This document shows, one piece after another, positions 26,601 through 35,016 of a stretch of DNA of 64,000 nt. Both the position numbers and the translations under genes were made by a program. Source of the stretch: Saprospiraceae bacterium (GTDB taxonomy: Bacteria; Bacteroidota; Bacteroidia; Chitinophagales; Saprospiraceae); the NCBI GenBank assembly GCA_013001595.1, contig JABDMH010000149.1:40608-104607 (forward strand). The letters run 5' to 3'. How positions within the stretch are numbered: position 1 is the first letter of the stretch; each line of letters begins with the position of its first letter. The notes under the pieces were generated by a model. The model saw only the letters and a program-made list of their open reading frames with translations. It did not search any database and was not told the origin of the DNA.

Positions 26601-27064
26601 AGGCATCCTCACTAACAGGCAGTGCTGTTCTTACATTGAGGCATCCGAAGCTCTCAGCAGCAAGCTACGATGTGATTGAAAGAGCCACTCGCAAAGAAAT
26701 CAAGCAAAAGCAAGCCGATCAATTGAGAATATCGGTCGGACAGGTAGTGATGGCTGCCGATAATGGATGGGTAGGTTATTTTAACTACGACCTTACAGAA
26801 GTAGCTGCGATCACTTTATTGGTGGCTTCTGCGCCCAATATTGGTGAGGGAGGAAGTATTCGTCTGTACTTAGATTCTAGGCATACCGATCCCATTGCCG
26901 AAATCGAGATACCTGCAATGCTGGAGCCGGGAAATAAAGCATATACCATTCCCATAGCATCATCTGGAATCCATAATCTATACTTCACCTTTGACTCAGA
27001 TACAGAAGGAGCTGTTGTAGGTGCAATTGTGTCTTTGACCTTTTCGTCAAAGGAAGTTTTGTGA
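23678..27064 (+). CDS. ThuA / PQQ-type sugar dehydrogenase / PKD / cytochrome c multidomain lipoprotein
   Basis: The 1128-residue lipoprotein (signal MYRIWGFFLLVSAALGAC) joins several modules. A ThuA-like glutamine-amidotransferase fold (about 25-245) opens with VLVFSKTAGYRHASI. A glucose/sorbosone-dehydrogenase beta-propeller (about 255-690) has MLPDGRILFVERKGDI, DECCHSGGSLEFGPQG and FAMGCRNPFRIS. A PKD domain (about 692-770) has YLWDFGDGSTSS. A class I cytochrome c (about 850-930) has Cys862-Lys-Ala-Cys865-His866. A C-terminal beta-sandwich resembling a carbohydrate-binding CBM6 module follows (about 960-1128). It probably oxidises a sugar outside the cytoplasm and passes electrons to the built-in heme. 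This architecture recurs in Bacteroidota but its substrate is unknown. Confidence 0.9.
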   Translation: MYRIWGFFLLVSAALGACQQGQEHKVLVFSKTAGYRHASIESGKQALQALAQENGFDVDTTEDAGRFTTRQLKQYSAIIFLNTTRNCLNDQQQLAMQRYIQAGGGFVGIHAAADTEYDWPWYGRLVGAYFNGHPNDPNVREAIIENKATDHPCCAHLPKEWNRSDEWYNYRDIQPDLQVLLNLDESSYEGGTNGKEHPIAWYHDFDGGRAFYTGSGHTSETFQEPPFLKHLLWGIKYAMGNGATALDYDSPTVVPEENRFQKVVLDERLDEPMEMAMLPDGRILFVERKGDIHIYDPNSDSTILVTTLSVHTEFEDGLLGMALDPQFGENHWLYLFYSPPGDEPKQHISRFTLDNDELNLSSEKVLVEIGTQRDECCHSGGSLEFGPQGNLWFSAGDDTNPFKSDGFSPSDERPGRGPWDAQKSSANTQDLRGGIGRITPQNDGTYTIPEGNLFPKDGSEGRPEIFAMGCRNPFRISIDDRTGFLYWGDVGPDAGKDVEGRGPRGHDEVNQARAAGFFGWPYFVGDNKAYHEYDFAAEESLDRYDPKRPINNSPNNTGAQILPPAQPAFIWYPYAASEEFPLVGEGGRNAMAGPVFYRDDYPENEFRYPAYYDEKLFTYDWIRGWIMAVTMSESGDFLSIERFLPSQKFSNPIDMFMSPKGDLYVLEYGTAWFRRNDDARLVHLKYINGNRAPVAAVGADKLAGALPLQVNFSSKGTDDPDGDALSYLWDFGDGSTSSEIEPTHTFETAGDHKVVLTVTDRDKLTSTASLTIRTGNDPPKVAWELNGNRTFYWPGRSIDYEVKVEDKEDGSLVNGIVNEDVAVTLDYLERGADINTIAMGHEALAAAARFENGKQLIDGSDCKACHFEDEESIGPAYLQVAGKYKGDPAAKEYLIDKVLNGGGGVWGDNAMAAHPQLSEEEVGQMIDYILSLGLEEDRGERIAIQGSYKPTSAEATGEEGTYVLMATYTDRGADQASSLTGSAVLTLRHPKLSAASYDVIERATRKEIKQKQADQLRISVGQVVMAADNGWVGYFNYDLTEVAAITLLVASAPNIGEGGSIRLYLDSRHTDPIAEIEIPAMLEPGNKAYTIPIASSGIHNLYFTFDSDTEGAVVGAIVSLTFSSKEVL

Positions 27065-27129
27065 TCTATATGCATTTTGTCGCGTGAGGCCAACAGACCA
27101 GTCCTGGGATTCCCAAGGTGAGTATGACC

Positions 27130-28209
27130 TCAAAAGATTTCCGGATCGTAGAATGATCCAAACGAAAACCAGTAGCCCATCATGGCATCGACGCGACCTA
27201 AAGACATGCCTTCGTTCGGCCCGCTAACGGCCTGACCAAAGATGTTCCAACGATTGCCGAGGTCATCTTCCATGATAACTCCGCCTTCACTTACGTCCAG
27301 GGCTTTGAAGTCCAACTTGCCTAGTGGAGAATTATTACCGTAGACTATCATAAAATTGTCCGGCTTACTTCCCACCACGACTACATCCACACCCATAAAA
27401 GTATCGTTGATAATATTCAATCCATCTTCGAAATGATTAAAAGTGTATACCCTACTTTTTTCCATGATAATTAGGGATAGCACTCGTTCCTTGAACGGGA
27501 GTCGGTTGTCGCTGTCTCCCAGAGGAAACAAGATGTTGTTGTTATTGACTTTGTAATCACCATAGGGATAACGGCCATAATTTCTCGCAAATCCGGTCTC
27601 CGTTGTGATCACGTTTTCATTGGGGAACATGGTCTGCCATGTTTTCCAAGACATTTCTGCCACGAGGTAAGTTTCTACTTGTGTGGATTTTAGTGCTCCC
27701 TGGACACACTGTAGTCGCAATTGTGACCAATTGCTATCGGTTTCGCGATCGTAGGGAATCAAATTATTTCGGTAGAGTAGTCCAGATACACCGAAGGTAG
27801 TTTCCTTACCATCGACGAGGCGATTCCAAGCCGACCCAGTGCCAGTGAGCGGGCAGTAAGTCAGCGAAATCGGTGTACCACCCACTCTATCATTCACGAT
27901 TTCGTGCCAGTCAAGTACAGGATGTGTATAACCCTTGATGGCACCGCCGATCGAGACCCCATTTATTAGATCATGATCTGACATGTAGGTTATCTGGTTT
28001 GTAGGTAGAAAGATTGGCTTGTCGACGGAAGGAATGCCATCTTTTCCTGGGCCCCCGTCAAAAACCTCTCCCTGATCGATTAACCAGCCATTGTCTTGTT
28101 GATTGGTATTTCCCCCACCTCCTCCAGATGTCGATGGCACGGGATCATCACTGGAACAACACCAAAAAGTGAAGAGCAAAGTGGTTACGATCATGATCGA
28201 CTTCTGCAT
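27130..28209 (-). CDS. DUF3179 domain lipoprotein
   Basis: The 359-residue protein has a lipoprotein signal (IVTTLLFTFWCC), a Ser/Gly/Asn-rich linker, and a DUF3179 domain from about residue 45. Recognisable points are SVDKPIFLP, SHDL-type turn (MSDHDLINGV), IKGYTHPVLDWHEIVND, the conserved ISLTYCPLTGTGSAW, FGVSGLLYRNNLIPYDRETDSNW (in two parts), and NYGRYPYGDY near the end. The function of DUF3179 is unknown. The gene starts four bases after the outer-membrane barrel gene and forms a unit with it and the UbiA-like gene. Confidence 0.88.
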   Translation of the reverse strand: MQKSIMIVTTLLFTFWCCSSDDPVPSTSGGGGGNTNQQDNGWLIDQGEVFDGGPGKDGIPSVDKPIFLPTNQITYMSDHDLINGVSIGGAIKGYTHPVLDWHEIVNDRVGGTPISLTYCPLTGTGSAWNRLVDGKETTFGVSGLLYRNNLIPYDRETDSNWSQLRLQCVQGALKSTQVETYLVAEMSWKTWQTMFPNENVITTETGFARNYGRYPYGDYKVNNNNILFPLGDSDNRLPFKERVLSLIIMEKSRVYTFNHFEDGLNIINDTFMGVDVVVVGSKPDNFMIVYGNNSPLGKLDFKALDVSEGGVIMEDDLGNRWNIFGQAVSGPNEGMSLGRVDAMMGYWFSFGSFYDPEIF

Positions 28210-28213
28210 ATGT

Positions 28214-29161
28214 TTAGTTTTTATCCTTAGTGGTAAATTTATAATAGAGCCCGGTGTTGAGTCTTAAGGTAGGACTAACCTGGGTTCCCGTGATGTTGGC
28301 TAAAAGTGGCAGCTCGAAATTGATGTTCCAGGAAATATTGGTGTTTGGCCACCAACTTAGAGATGGATTGATGAATATCCATTGTCCACCGGTACTGGGC
28401 ACTGCTACATCATTATTTTGGTCAGATGCTGCATATCGATATCGGAAGGCGACACTTGGATCAAAAATCTGATTGACAAAGAACATTCTATCACCGATGC
28501 CCAATATGACCTGGAGTTCATCTCCAAATTTATAATCTTGTACTCCAAGGTAAGTTTCATTATGACCTTTACCAGCAAAGATTAATGTAGTGAAAATAGA
28601 GGTACTTGGGCGGCTCTTCAATTGGCTTGAAAAATGGCTCCATAGGAGCAGATCCATTGCTCCACTTCCCGGTTGTAGATCAGCGTTTAGTCTGATCCCA
28701 TTCTCATTTGCCTCAGTTGAAGATCCGGACGGCAACTTAAGCCCAATCCCACCACTAAGGCCATAATCCGGTTGACTAATTATTTCATACTTCAATAAAA
28801 AGGTCACATCACCGAATCCTTGGCTACGTGTGCGTTCTGCTCTGCCAAAATTATTCACCGTTCGTTCTTGCCGCACGTAGGAAAATAAGAGGTCCGCTGA
28901 AAACCGCTTAGTAAAACCATAGCTTGCTTCCCAAATCATCGAGTGGGTGCGTCTAGTCCGGTTTCTATCTTTGATAACTTCCCGACCAGTTTTAAGAGTA
29001 TTTAGGGTGTTTAAGTCATAAGATACATTCATCTGCAATATATGGGCATCCTCCATTGGCATGCCGAGATTACTTGATATGGGCACTCCACCAGAGCAAC
29101 ATGTTTGCGCATCTGTAGAAAGGCAGCATACCAAGAATTCGATGATCAACAGCCATCTCAT
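28214..29161 (-). CDS. outer-membrane beta-barrel protein (transporter-like)
   Basis: The ATG at 29161 gives 315 residues with a signal peptide (MRWLLIIEFLVCCLSTDAQ); an upstream start at 29218 would overlap the previous gene and add a non-signal tail. The mature N-terminus is TCCSGGVPISSNLGMP, followed by alternating amphipathic strands typical of a 12-14-strand barrel and ending in LYYKFTTKDKN. The early double-Cys plus SSNLG motif recurs in a Bacteroidota family annotated loosely as transporter (resembling phenol MetA-pathway barrels). Its substrate is unknown. It lies between the UbiA-like and DUF3179 genes. Confidence 0.7.
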   Translation of the reverse strand: MRWLLIIEFLVCCLSTDAQTCCSGGVPISSNLGMPMEDAHILQMNVSYDLNTLNTLKTGREVIKDRNRTRRTHSMIWEASYGFTKRFSADLLFSYVRQERTVNNFGRAERTRSQGFGDVTFLLKYEIISQPDYGLSGGIGLKLPSGSSTEANENGIRLNADLQPGSGAMDLLLWSHFSSQLKSRPSTSIFTTLIFAGKGHNETYLGVQDYKFGDELQVILGIGDRMFFVNQIFDPSVAFRYRYAASDQNNDVAVPSTGGQWIFINPSLSWWPNTNISWNINFELPLLANITGTQVSPTLRLNTGLYYKFTTKDKN

Positions 29162-29186
29162 ATATATAAAACTAATCTGAAAATGT

Positions 29187-30041
29187 TCATGCTGATGTAA
29201 AGGCGAAGACAAAAACAAATTGAAGAATTATCAAACCGTCCAAAACACCGGAAAAGTAATAGTCATGACAGTTTTCTCGTGCCTTTAGGGATAGGACAAG
29301 TGCTAGAAGGTAAAAAACTAAAATGGATACTCCTTGCTGTAGGTCGTAGAGCTCAAACTCCATGGCAAATACAGTAAAAACCATGGCTACAACGAAGCAA
29401 AGTGACATAAGCCACCTTATATGCCTGAGACTCAACACCGTGGCTAAAGTCTGTACACCTTGCTCTTGATCAGGTCGACGGTCCCGGATATCAAAAGGAA
29501 TGGTTATCCCTATTATGAAGAAAAGCTTTTCTATGAAGAGGAGCCAAGTTCCCTTAAGAACATTGCCATCATCAGTGAATGGTATCCAAACAGTGACCCA
29601 CGACCAGACAATGGCAATGGCCAGAATCTTTATCATGGGAAGGTCTCTGAGCCGTTGACCTTTCCACATGGGCATCATATACAGTAGGGTGCAGGCGGCA
29701 GGAAGAAGCAGCTGAATTTGAGATTGACGGGATAGGTTCAAAAAGAATAATAGGGATGTTAGCAAGGCCCCCAGAGCCAAACCCGTCATGATCCTTGGAT
29801 GATTCAGATACAGGAAGAATCTAGCGCCCGGTTTATCATCGATGAACAGATGGGTACCAATGAGACGGTGAAAGGTATATACAAAAATGGTGGAAAAAAA
29901 GACGAATCCAGCGAGGTGGTTGTTCCACAGCCTGAGGTCCCCGATTAATAGTTGAGTCTGGAAAACCATGGACATTGCAGCTAATGCTATCCACACATTG
30001 GTGTATAGAATTAGATCAAATAGGGAACGTTGTCCAAACAA
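29187..30041 (-). CDS. UbiA-like integral membrane protein
   Basis: The 284-residue protein has eight to nine predicted membrane helices and resembles the UbiA prenyltransferase superfamily. The second Asp-rich loop, DIRDRRPDQEQGVQTLA, is preserved. The first loop, where UbiA enzymes carry N-D-x-x-D, reads YTFHRLIGTH, so the first magnesium/diphosphate site is missing. It may be a non-catalytic or differently acting relative. It heads a minus-strand set with the barrel (25 bases downstream) and DUF3179 genes. Confidence 0.7.
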   Translation of the reverse strand: MFGQRSLFDLILYTNVWIALAAMSMVFQTQLLIGDLRLWNNHLAGFVFFSTIFVYTFHRLIGTHLFIDDKPGARFFLYLNHPRIMTGLALGALLTSLLFFLNLSRQSQIQLLLPAACTLLYMMPMWKGQRLRDLPMIKILAIAIVWSWVTVWIPFTDDGNVLKGTWLLFIEKLFFIIGITIPFDIRDRRPDQEQGVQTLATVLSLRHIRWLMSLCFVVAMVFTVFAMEFELYDLQQGVSILVFYLLALVLSLKARENCHDYYFSGVLDGLIILQFVFVFAFTSA

Positions 30042-30068
30042 AACGATTCTTTATGGACGAAATGTCAG

Positions 30069-30088
30069 ATTGGTTTTTTGGAACCAAT
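30069..30088. other. hairpin ATTGGTT-N6-AACCAAT upstream of the UbiA-like gene
   Basis: Seven-bp perfect arms with a six-base loop lie 28 bases upstream of the UbiA-like start on the minus strand and about 85 bases after the M42 peptidase stop. No T-run follows, so it may be a regulatory site of the three-gene unit. Confidence 0.35.
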
Positions 30089-30173
30089 AGTTATCCCTTC
30101 CTGCGTACATCTTTGTGGTTCATGGTTTTACTTGACCATCATAGACTTTCAACCTATTGGCTAAATATGTTGA

Positions 30174-31253
30174 TTAGAAATACTTAAAACTCTGGTTGGC
30201 TTTGATTTTAAGAATGGATTCGTAGATCAACTTTATTAGATTTTCGAGATCTTCCTTATGAGCCATTTCAACAGTGGTATGCATATACCTTAATGGAAGC
30301 GAAATCAGGGCTGATGGTACCCCTTCATTAGAATAAGCAAAAGCATCTGTATCTGTGCCTGTAGCTCTGGAGGAAGCTGATCGTTGGAACGGTATTTTTT
30401 TAGATTCAGCCGTTTTGATAATGAGATCCAGAAGCAGGTTGTGTACCGCTGGTGCATAAGTAAGCGATGGACCTTCCCCACATTTGGTGTCTCCATGTTT
30501 CTTCTGACTAATCATTGGAGTATTGGTGTCGTGCGTCACATCGGTCACGATTGCTACATCTGGTTTGAGGCGGTGTGCGATCATCTGAGCACCCCTTAGC
30601 CCGATTTCTTCTTGAACTGCATTTACCACATAAAGTGTATAAGGCAATTTCTTTTTCTTTTCATGTAGAAGCCTCGCAACCTCAGCAACGGCAAAACCTC
30701 CCAGTCTATTATCAAGGGCCCTGCCCAGATAGTAGCGATCATTCAATATCTCGAGCTCAGATCCATAGGTGATTACACATCCAACATGGACACCCATGTC
30801 CAGCACTTCATCCTTGTCTTTGGCACCAACATCAATAAATATATTGTCCATTGACGGTGCATTGTTCAAGTCTTTTCCTCTTCTAGTATGGATGGCAGGC
30901 CATCCAAATACACCACGGACAATTCCCTTTTTCGTGTGGATATTAACTCGTTTCGATGGGGCAATAATATGATCTGACCCTCCATTCCGAATGACATGGA
31001 TGAATCCATCTTTGGTAATGTAATTGACGAACCATGATATCTCATCTGCATGGCCTTCAATAACGACTTTGTAGTCTTTCCCGGGATTGATAATGCCATA
31101 GGCAGTGCCATAATTATCTAGTTTCCACTCATCAACATAGGGCTTAATGTAGTCGACCCATAGTTTCTGCCCTTCGGCCTCAAAACCGGTGGGGGAGGCA
31201 TTGTTGATATATTTGGTTAGGAAGGCGCTGGACTTTTTTCCAATAATGGCCAT
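30174..31253 (-). CDS. M42-family metallopeptidase
   Basis: The 359-residue cytoplasmic aminopeptidase carries the dinuclear metal site of the M42 family: EGHADEISW (His, Asp), LDNRLGG (Asp), AVQEEIGLRGA (catalytic and metal Glu), VTDVTHDT (Asp), and a His near the end in RYMHTTVEM. Such enzymes form large tetrahedral dodecamers that trim peptides; the family also includes glucanases of uncertain standing. It is transcribed in the same direction as pyrE upstream, 38 bases apart, possibly as a pair. All ligands are present, so it should be active. Confidence 0.93.
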   Translation of the reverse strand: MAIIGKKSSAFLTKYINNASPTGFEAEGQKLWVDYIKPYVDEWKLDNYGTAYGIINPGKDYKVVIEGHADEISWFVNYITKDGFIHVIRNGGSDHIIAPSKRVNIHTKKGIVRGVFGWPAIHTRRGKDLNNAPSMDNIFIDVGAKDKDEVLDMGVHVGCVITYGSELEILNDRYYLGRALDNRLGGFAVAEVARLLHEKKKKLPYTLYVVNAVQEEIGLRGAQMIAHRLKPDVAIVTDVTHDTNTPMISQKKHGDTKCGEGPSLTYAPAVHNLLLDLIIKTAESKKIPFQRSASSRATGTDTDAFAYSNEGVPSALISLPLRYMHTTVEMAHKEDLENLIKLIYESILKIKANQSFKYF

Positions 31254-31291
31254 GTTTATAAGATTTTGAATGGTGAATTGCTAACGGATTA

Positions 31292-31921
31292 TCATGTGGG
31301 ATTCCAGGTTGAGGGAGATTTCTTCCAGGCTTTTAACAGACTGTGATCATTCTGATCAATATAGCCCATTTCCATGGCAATGGCCAGTAGGTCACTGTAT
31401 GTTGTCAGGGTTTGGACCTTGATTTGGGCGTCGGCAAATCGCTTCTGGGCGTGCTCCAATTCATAGGTGAAAATGGCAAGTAGACCAACAACTTCTGCAA
31501 CTTCCGATTGAAGCGCATCTATTGCTTCCATGCTACTGCCTCCAGTACTGATTAAGTCTTCCACAACTAGGACCCGATGTTCAGGAAGTAATGCCCCTTC
31601 AATTTTGTTTTGACGGCCATGTTTCTTGGTTTTACTTCTGACGTATACAAATGGCAGGCCTAGAGCATCGGCAAGTAATGCACCGTGAGGTATTCCTGCA
31701 GTGGCAACGCCAGCTATTACATCGAAAGTGTCAAAGTGATCGGCAGCTTTCACAAATGCCTGCTTGATCTCATTTCTTACCCAAGTGTGAGAAAGGGTAA
31801 TTCGATTGTCACAGTAGATGGGAGATTTTAAACCCGAAGCCCAGGTAAATGGATTTTTTGCGTTTAATTTTATTGCTTTTATTTGTAAAAGTAGCCTTGC
31901 GACTTGTGCTGAATTCTCCAT
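31292..31921 (-). CDS. pyrE: orotate phosphoribosyltransferase
   Basis: The 209-residue enzyme joins orotate to PRPP to make OMP in pyrimidine synthesis. The PRPP-binding loop LVVEDLISTGGSSMEAI (around residue 115-131) is intact. Upstream are FTWASGLKSPIYCDNR, matching the orotate site, and VIAGVATAGIPHGALLADALGLPFVYVR in two conserved halves. It is divergent from the NUDIX gene, sharing a 25-bp intergenic gap, so the promoters must overlap with coding sequence or face each other closely. Confidence 0.96.
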   Translation of the reverse strand: MENSAQVARLLLQIKAIKLNAKNPFTWASGLKSPIYCDNRITLSHTWVRNEIKQAFVKAADHFDTFDVIAGVATAGIPHGALLADALGLPFVYVRSKTKKHGRQNKIEGALLPEHRVLVVEDLISTGGSSMEAIDALQSEVAEVVGLLAIFTYELEHAQKRFADAQIKVQTLTTYSDLLAIAMEMGYIDQNDHSLLKAWKKSPSTWNPT

Positions 31922-31946
31922 CTAAAGGGTCCTAAAATTGCCTCAA

Positions 31947-32564
31947 ATGTACAAAATCTATATTAATGATCATCCCCTTATACTGGCCCAGAAAGATGAG
32001 GTTCAAAACATTGATATTGAGGGACTTAAGCCAATGCCTTACATGGGAGTTTGTAAGCATATACTGAACTACATTGACAAGCTTGAAAAGTCTACTGATG
32101 CTACCGAGATTGTCCTGTATTCCGAAGATTTGGAAGAGCTTTGGAAGGACTTCAAGAGTTTGTTCAAAAAGATTAAAGCAGCTGGAGGAGTGATTTACAA
32201 TCGACAGCGTCAGATTCTAATGATAGATCGGTTGCAACGATGGGATTTACCCAAAGGTAAGTTGGAAAAAGGGGAGAAAAAGCGCGATGCTGCACTACGC
32301 GAAGTATTGGAGGAGACGGGATTGCAATGTAGCATCATACGCAAGGTGGGTACCAGTTTCCACACCTACCGGACGAGGAAAGGGAGAATTCTGAAGAAAA
32401 CTTACTGGTATGAAATGCAGTACTTATCAGGTGAGATAAAACTACAGCACGAAGAAGATATTGTTGGTTCTCAGTGGGTTCCTATTTCTGACTTTTTGGC
32501 CAGCAATCAAGCAACCTACAATAGTATTCGAGATGTCCTAATGCAAGCCGACAAATATGTGTGA
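31947..32564 (+). CDS. NUDIX hydrolase
   Basis: The ATG at 31947 is preferred over an in-frame TTG at 31938. The product is 205 residues with an N-terminal extension of about 65 residues and a NUDIX domain holding the catalytic box G-x5-E-x7-R-E-x-x-E-E-x-G at KLEKGEKKRDAALREVLEET. It hydrolyses a nucleoside diphosphate linked to some other group; the substrate is not predictable. It is divergent from pyrE and upstream of coaD. Confidence 0.9.
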   Translation: MYKIYINDHPLILAQKDEVQNIDIEGLKPMPYMGVCKHILNYIDKLEKSTDATEIVLYSEDLEELWKDFKSLFKKIKAAGGVIYNRQRQILMIDRLQRWDLPKGKLEKGEKKRDAALREVLEETGLQCSIIRKVGTSFHTYRTRKGRILKKTYWYEMQYLSGEIKLQHEEDIVGSQWVPISDFLASNQATYNSIRDVLMQADKYV

Positions 32565-32570
32565 CTGCTC

Positions 32571-32600
32571 ATCTTTTGAATATGGTGTGGCTCAAAAGAT
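32571..32600. other. inverted repeat ATCTTTTGA-N12-TCAAAAGAT between NUDIX and coaD
   Basis: The nine-bp arms match perfectly and start seven bases after the NUDIX stop codon. No T-run follows on the plus strand, so it is either a weak terminator or a 3'-end stability structure. Confidence 0.45.
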
Positions 32601-32662
32601 CAAAAATCCAAAGAGTATTGAAAAAAAGCGCATATTACGGCCACATCTAATCTCAACCTTTC

Positions 32663-33118
32663 ATGAAGAAAGCGGTCTTTCCTGGTTCTTTTGATCCCAT
32701 AACTACTGGGCATGTAGATATCGTGCGTAGAGCCATACCGCTGTTTGATCAAATAGTTGTTGCCATTGGAAATAATACCCAAAAAAACTACTTGTTCCAA
32801 TTGGACAAACGTATGGATTGGTTGGAAGATGTGTTCGCCAAAGACGAAAAAGTGATCATCGATACTTACGAGGGCTTGACTGCCCATTTCTGTCAGCGGA
32901 TAGGCGCAAAATACATGATCAGAGGATTGCGGAACGCCTCTGATTTTGACTATGAAAAAACCATCAGTCAATTAAATCAAATCGTGGGTGGAAATCTGGA
33001 GACCGTATTTTTTATTAGTCAACCTCAATTTTCACACATCAGCTCTACCATCGTCCGTGAAATTATCAAAGGAAAGGGAGATGCCAGACCCTTCGTGCCG
33101 TCAGAGGTAAGATTTTGA
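32663..33118 (+). CDS. coaD: phosphopantetheine adenylyltransferase
   Basis: The 151-residue enzyme makes dephospho-CoA from 4'-phosphopantetheine and ATP. It has the nucleotidyltransferase motif PGSFDPITTGHVDIV (T/H-x-G-H at about 15-18), IRGLRNASDFDYE and the C-terminal SSTIVREI. Length is standard. It follows the NUDIX gene by 98 bases. Confidence 0.96.
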   Translation: MKKAVFPGSFDPITTGHVDIVRRAIPLFDQIVVAIGNNTQKNYLFQLDKRMDWLEDVFAKDEKVIIDTYEGLTAHFCQRIGAKYMIRGLRNASDFDYEKTISQLNQIVGGNLETVFFISQPQFSHISSTIVREIIKGKGDARPFVPSEVRF

Positions 33119-33291
33119 TTGGTTCTAAGAAACAAAATAATAATCTGGCGCAGGATGGGTGGCATTTTTATCCCCATTAATATCGGATAACACTGATTAG
33201 GCATAAGACTGAGTGGTCGATTACATAATTCTATTCGTATTTAAACTGATGTCAAGCTCTTCCTGTTGATTCAGTTAAAGTACTTTGAATT

Positions 33292-34920
33292 ATGACCAAT
33301 GCAATTCTCAATGTACCCCCAATGAAAAACGAAGAGGTACTGTCTTATTCGCCTAGTTCAGGAGAAAGAATAGCACTCTTGGATACCATTAAATCTATGA
33401 AAGAAGCTCAGTGGGATATTCCTATGATCATCAATGGGCAGAAAATTCGAACGAGGAAGAAAATAAAAATCAGTGCTCCTCACGCTTTGGAGGAATCCCT
33501 GGGTACCTATAGTAAGGGCAGTGGAAACCACGTCCGATCCGCAATAAAGGCAGCAGTGGCTGCGAAGCCTGCATGGCAGGCTTTGGATTGGGAATCCAGA
33601 GCAGCAATATTTTTGAAAGCAGCGGATTTGGTGGCAGGTAGGTATCGGCAGCAACTGAATGCCGCTACCATGTTGGGGCAATCTAAGAATATTCATCAGT
33701 CAGAAATCGATGCAGTGGCTGAAATGGCGGATTTCTTTAGATTTAATGCTCATTTTATGCGGCAAATATATGAGCAGCAGCCCATGAGCCCAGCAGGTGT
33801 CTGGAATCGAATGGAATATCGTGCACTAGAAGGCTTTGTATTTGCATTGACACCCTTCAATTTTACGTCTATTGCTGCAAACTTGGCAACTGCTCCAGCC
33901 ATGTTGGGAAATACCGTTGTATGGAAACCGGCCGAAACACAGATTTATTCTGCGCATGTCATCATGAAGATCTTAGTAGAAGCCGGTCTACCTGCCGGCG
34001 TGATTAATTTGATATTTGTTGACGGACCGACCGCCGGAAAAATAATATTTAGACATCCAGATTTTGCAGGTCTTCACTTTACAGGAAGTACAGCGGTATT
34101 TCAGGAACTTTGGAAAACAATTGGTAATAATCTAGCCCGATACAGGAATTATCCACGAATCGTGGGCGAAACCGGTGGCAAGGATTTTGTGGTTGCACAT
34201 CCCACGGCCGATGTAGGAATCTTATCAACAGCTTTAACTCGAGGGGCTTTCGAATATCAGGGGCAAAAATGTTCTGCAGCTTCTCGTGCATACATACCGA
34301 AGAGTCTCTGGAGAGAAGTTAGTAAAAATCTAAAAGTAGACTTATCAACTTTTAAAATAGGCACGCCCGAAGATTTCGGAAATTTTATTAACGCTGTAAT
34401 TGATGAAAGGGCATTTAAAAAAATCACGGGTTATATTAATAGAGTGAAAAGAGATAAATCCGTACAGATCGTAGCAGGAGGAAATTATAGTATGGAAAAT
34501 GGCTATTTTATTCAACCTACCGTACTACGTGTCCAGGATCCACGGCATTTTATCATGCACGAAGAGATTTTTGGGCCGGTGCTAAGTGTTTATGTCTATG
34601 ATGATGATAAATTCACTGATACGCTAAAGTTGGTCGATGAAACATCTCCCTACGGGTTAACGGGGGCCATATTTGCAAAAGATCGCTCTGCCATTTGCGA
34701 AGCAACCGATGCTTTGAAGTATGCTGCGGGCAATTTTTATATCAATGACAAACCAACTGGTGCAGTGGTCGGACAACAGCCTTTTGGGGGAGCCCGCGCA
34801 AGTGGGACCAATGATAAGGCAGGGTCCGTGCTCAACTTGTACCGGTGGATTTCTCCTAGAACAATCAAAGAGAACCTCGATGCACCAAGAGACTATCGTT
34901 ACCCCTTTCTAGACTTTTGA
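33292..34920 (+). CDS. pruA: L-glutamate gamma-semialdehyde (delta-1-pyrroline-5-carboxylate) dehydrogenase
   Basis: The 542-residue aldehyde dehydrogenase oxidises glutamate semialdehyde to glutamate with NAD in proline breakdown. Glu293 (VGETGGKDF) and the catalytic Cys327 (YQGQKCSAASRAY) are present. GLHFTGSTAVF marks the NAD site, and FGGARASGTNDKAG is typical of the long PruA/ALDH4 branch. The stand-alone length of about 540 residues matches the Bacteroidota enzyme and human ALDH4A1, rather than the PutA fusion. No proline dehydrogenase gene lies nearby. Confidence 0.95.
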   Translation: MTNAILNVPPMKNEEVLSYSPSSGERIALLDTIKSMKEAQWDIPMIINGQKIRTRKKIKISAPHALEESLGTYSKGSGNHVRSAIKAAVAAKPAWQALDWESRAAIFLKAADLVAGRYRQQLNAATMLGQSKNIHQSEIDAVAEMADFFRFNAHFMRQIYEQQPMSPAGVWNRMEYRALEGFVFALTPFNFTSIAANLATAPAMLGNTVVWKPAETQIYSAHVIMKILVEAGLPAGVINLIFVDGPTAGKIIFRHPDFAGLHFTGSTAVFQELWKTIGNNLARYRNYPRIVGETGGKDFVVAHPTADVGILSTALTRGAFEYQGQKCSAASRAYIPKSLWREVSKNLKVDLSTFKIGTPEDFGNFINAVIDERAFKKITGYINRVKRDKSVQIVAGGNYSMENGYFIQPTVLRVQDPRHFIMHEEIFGPVLSVYVYDDDKFTDTLKLVDETSPYGLTGAIFAKDRSAICEATDALKYAAGNFYINDKPTGAVVGQQPFGGARASGTNDKAGSVLNLYRWISPRTIKENLDAPRDYRYPFLDF

Positions 34921-34987
34921 AGGAAGCACGCCTGAAGAACATGAATAGATGACTTGATGTCTGGTTAGTAATATAACTGTTTAGTTT

Positions 34988-35011
34988 TTGTAAAAGATCT
35001 GTATTTTACAA
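34988..35011. promoter_or_regulatory. inverted repeat TTGTAAAA-N8-TTTTACAA before the barrel gene
   Basis: Eight-bp perfect arms end five bases before the ATG at 35017, overlapping the place a ribosome would bind. It may be an operator or a hairpin that masks the start. Confidence 0.45.
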
Positions 35012-35016
35012 GAACT

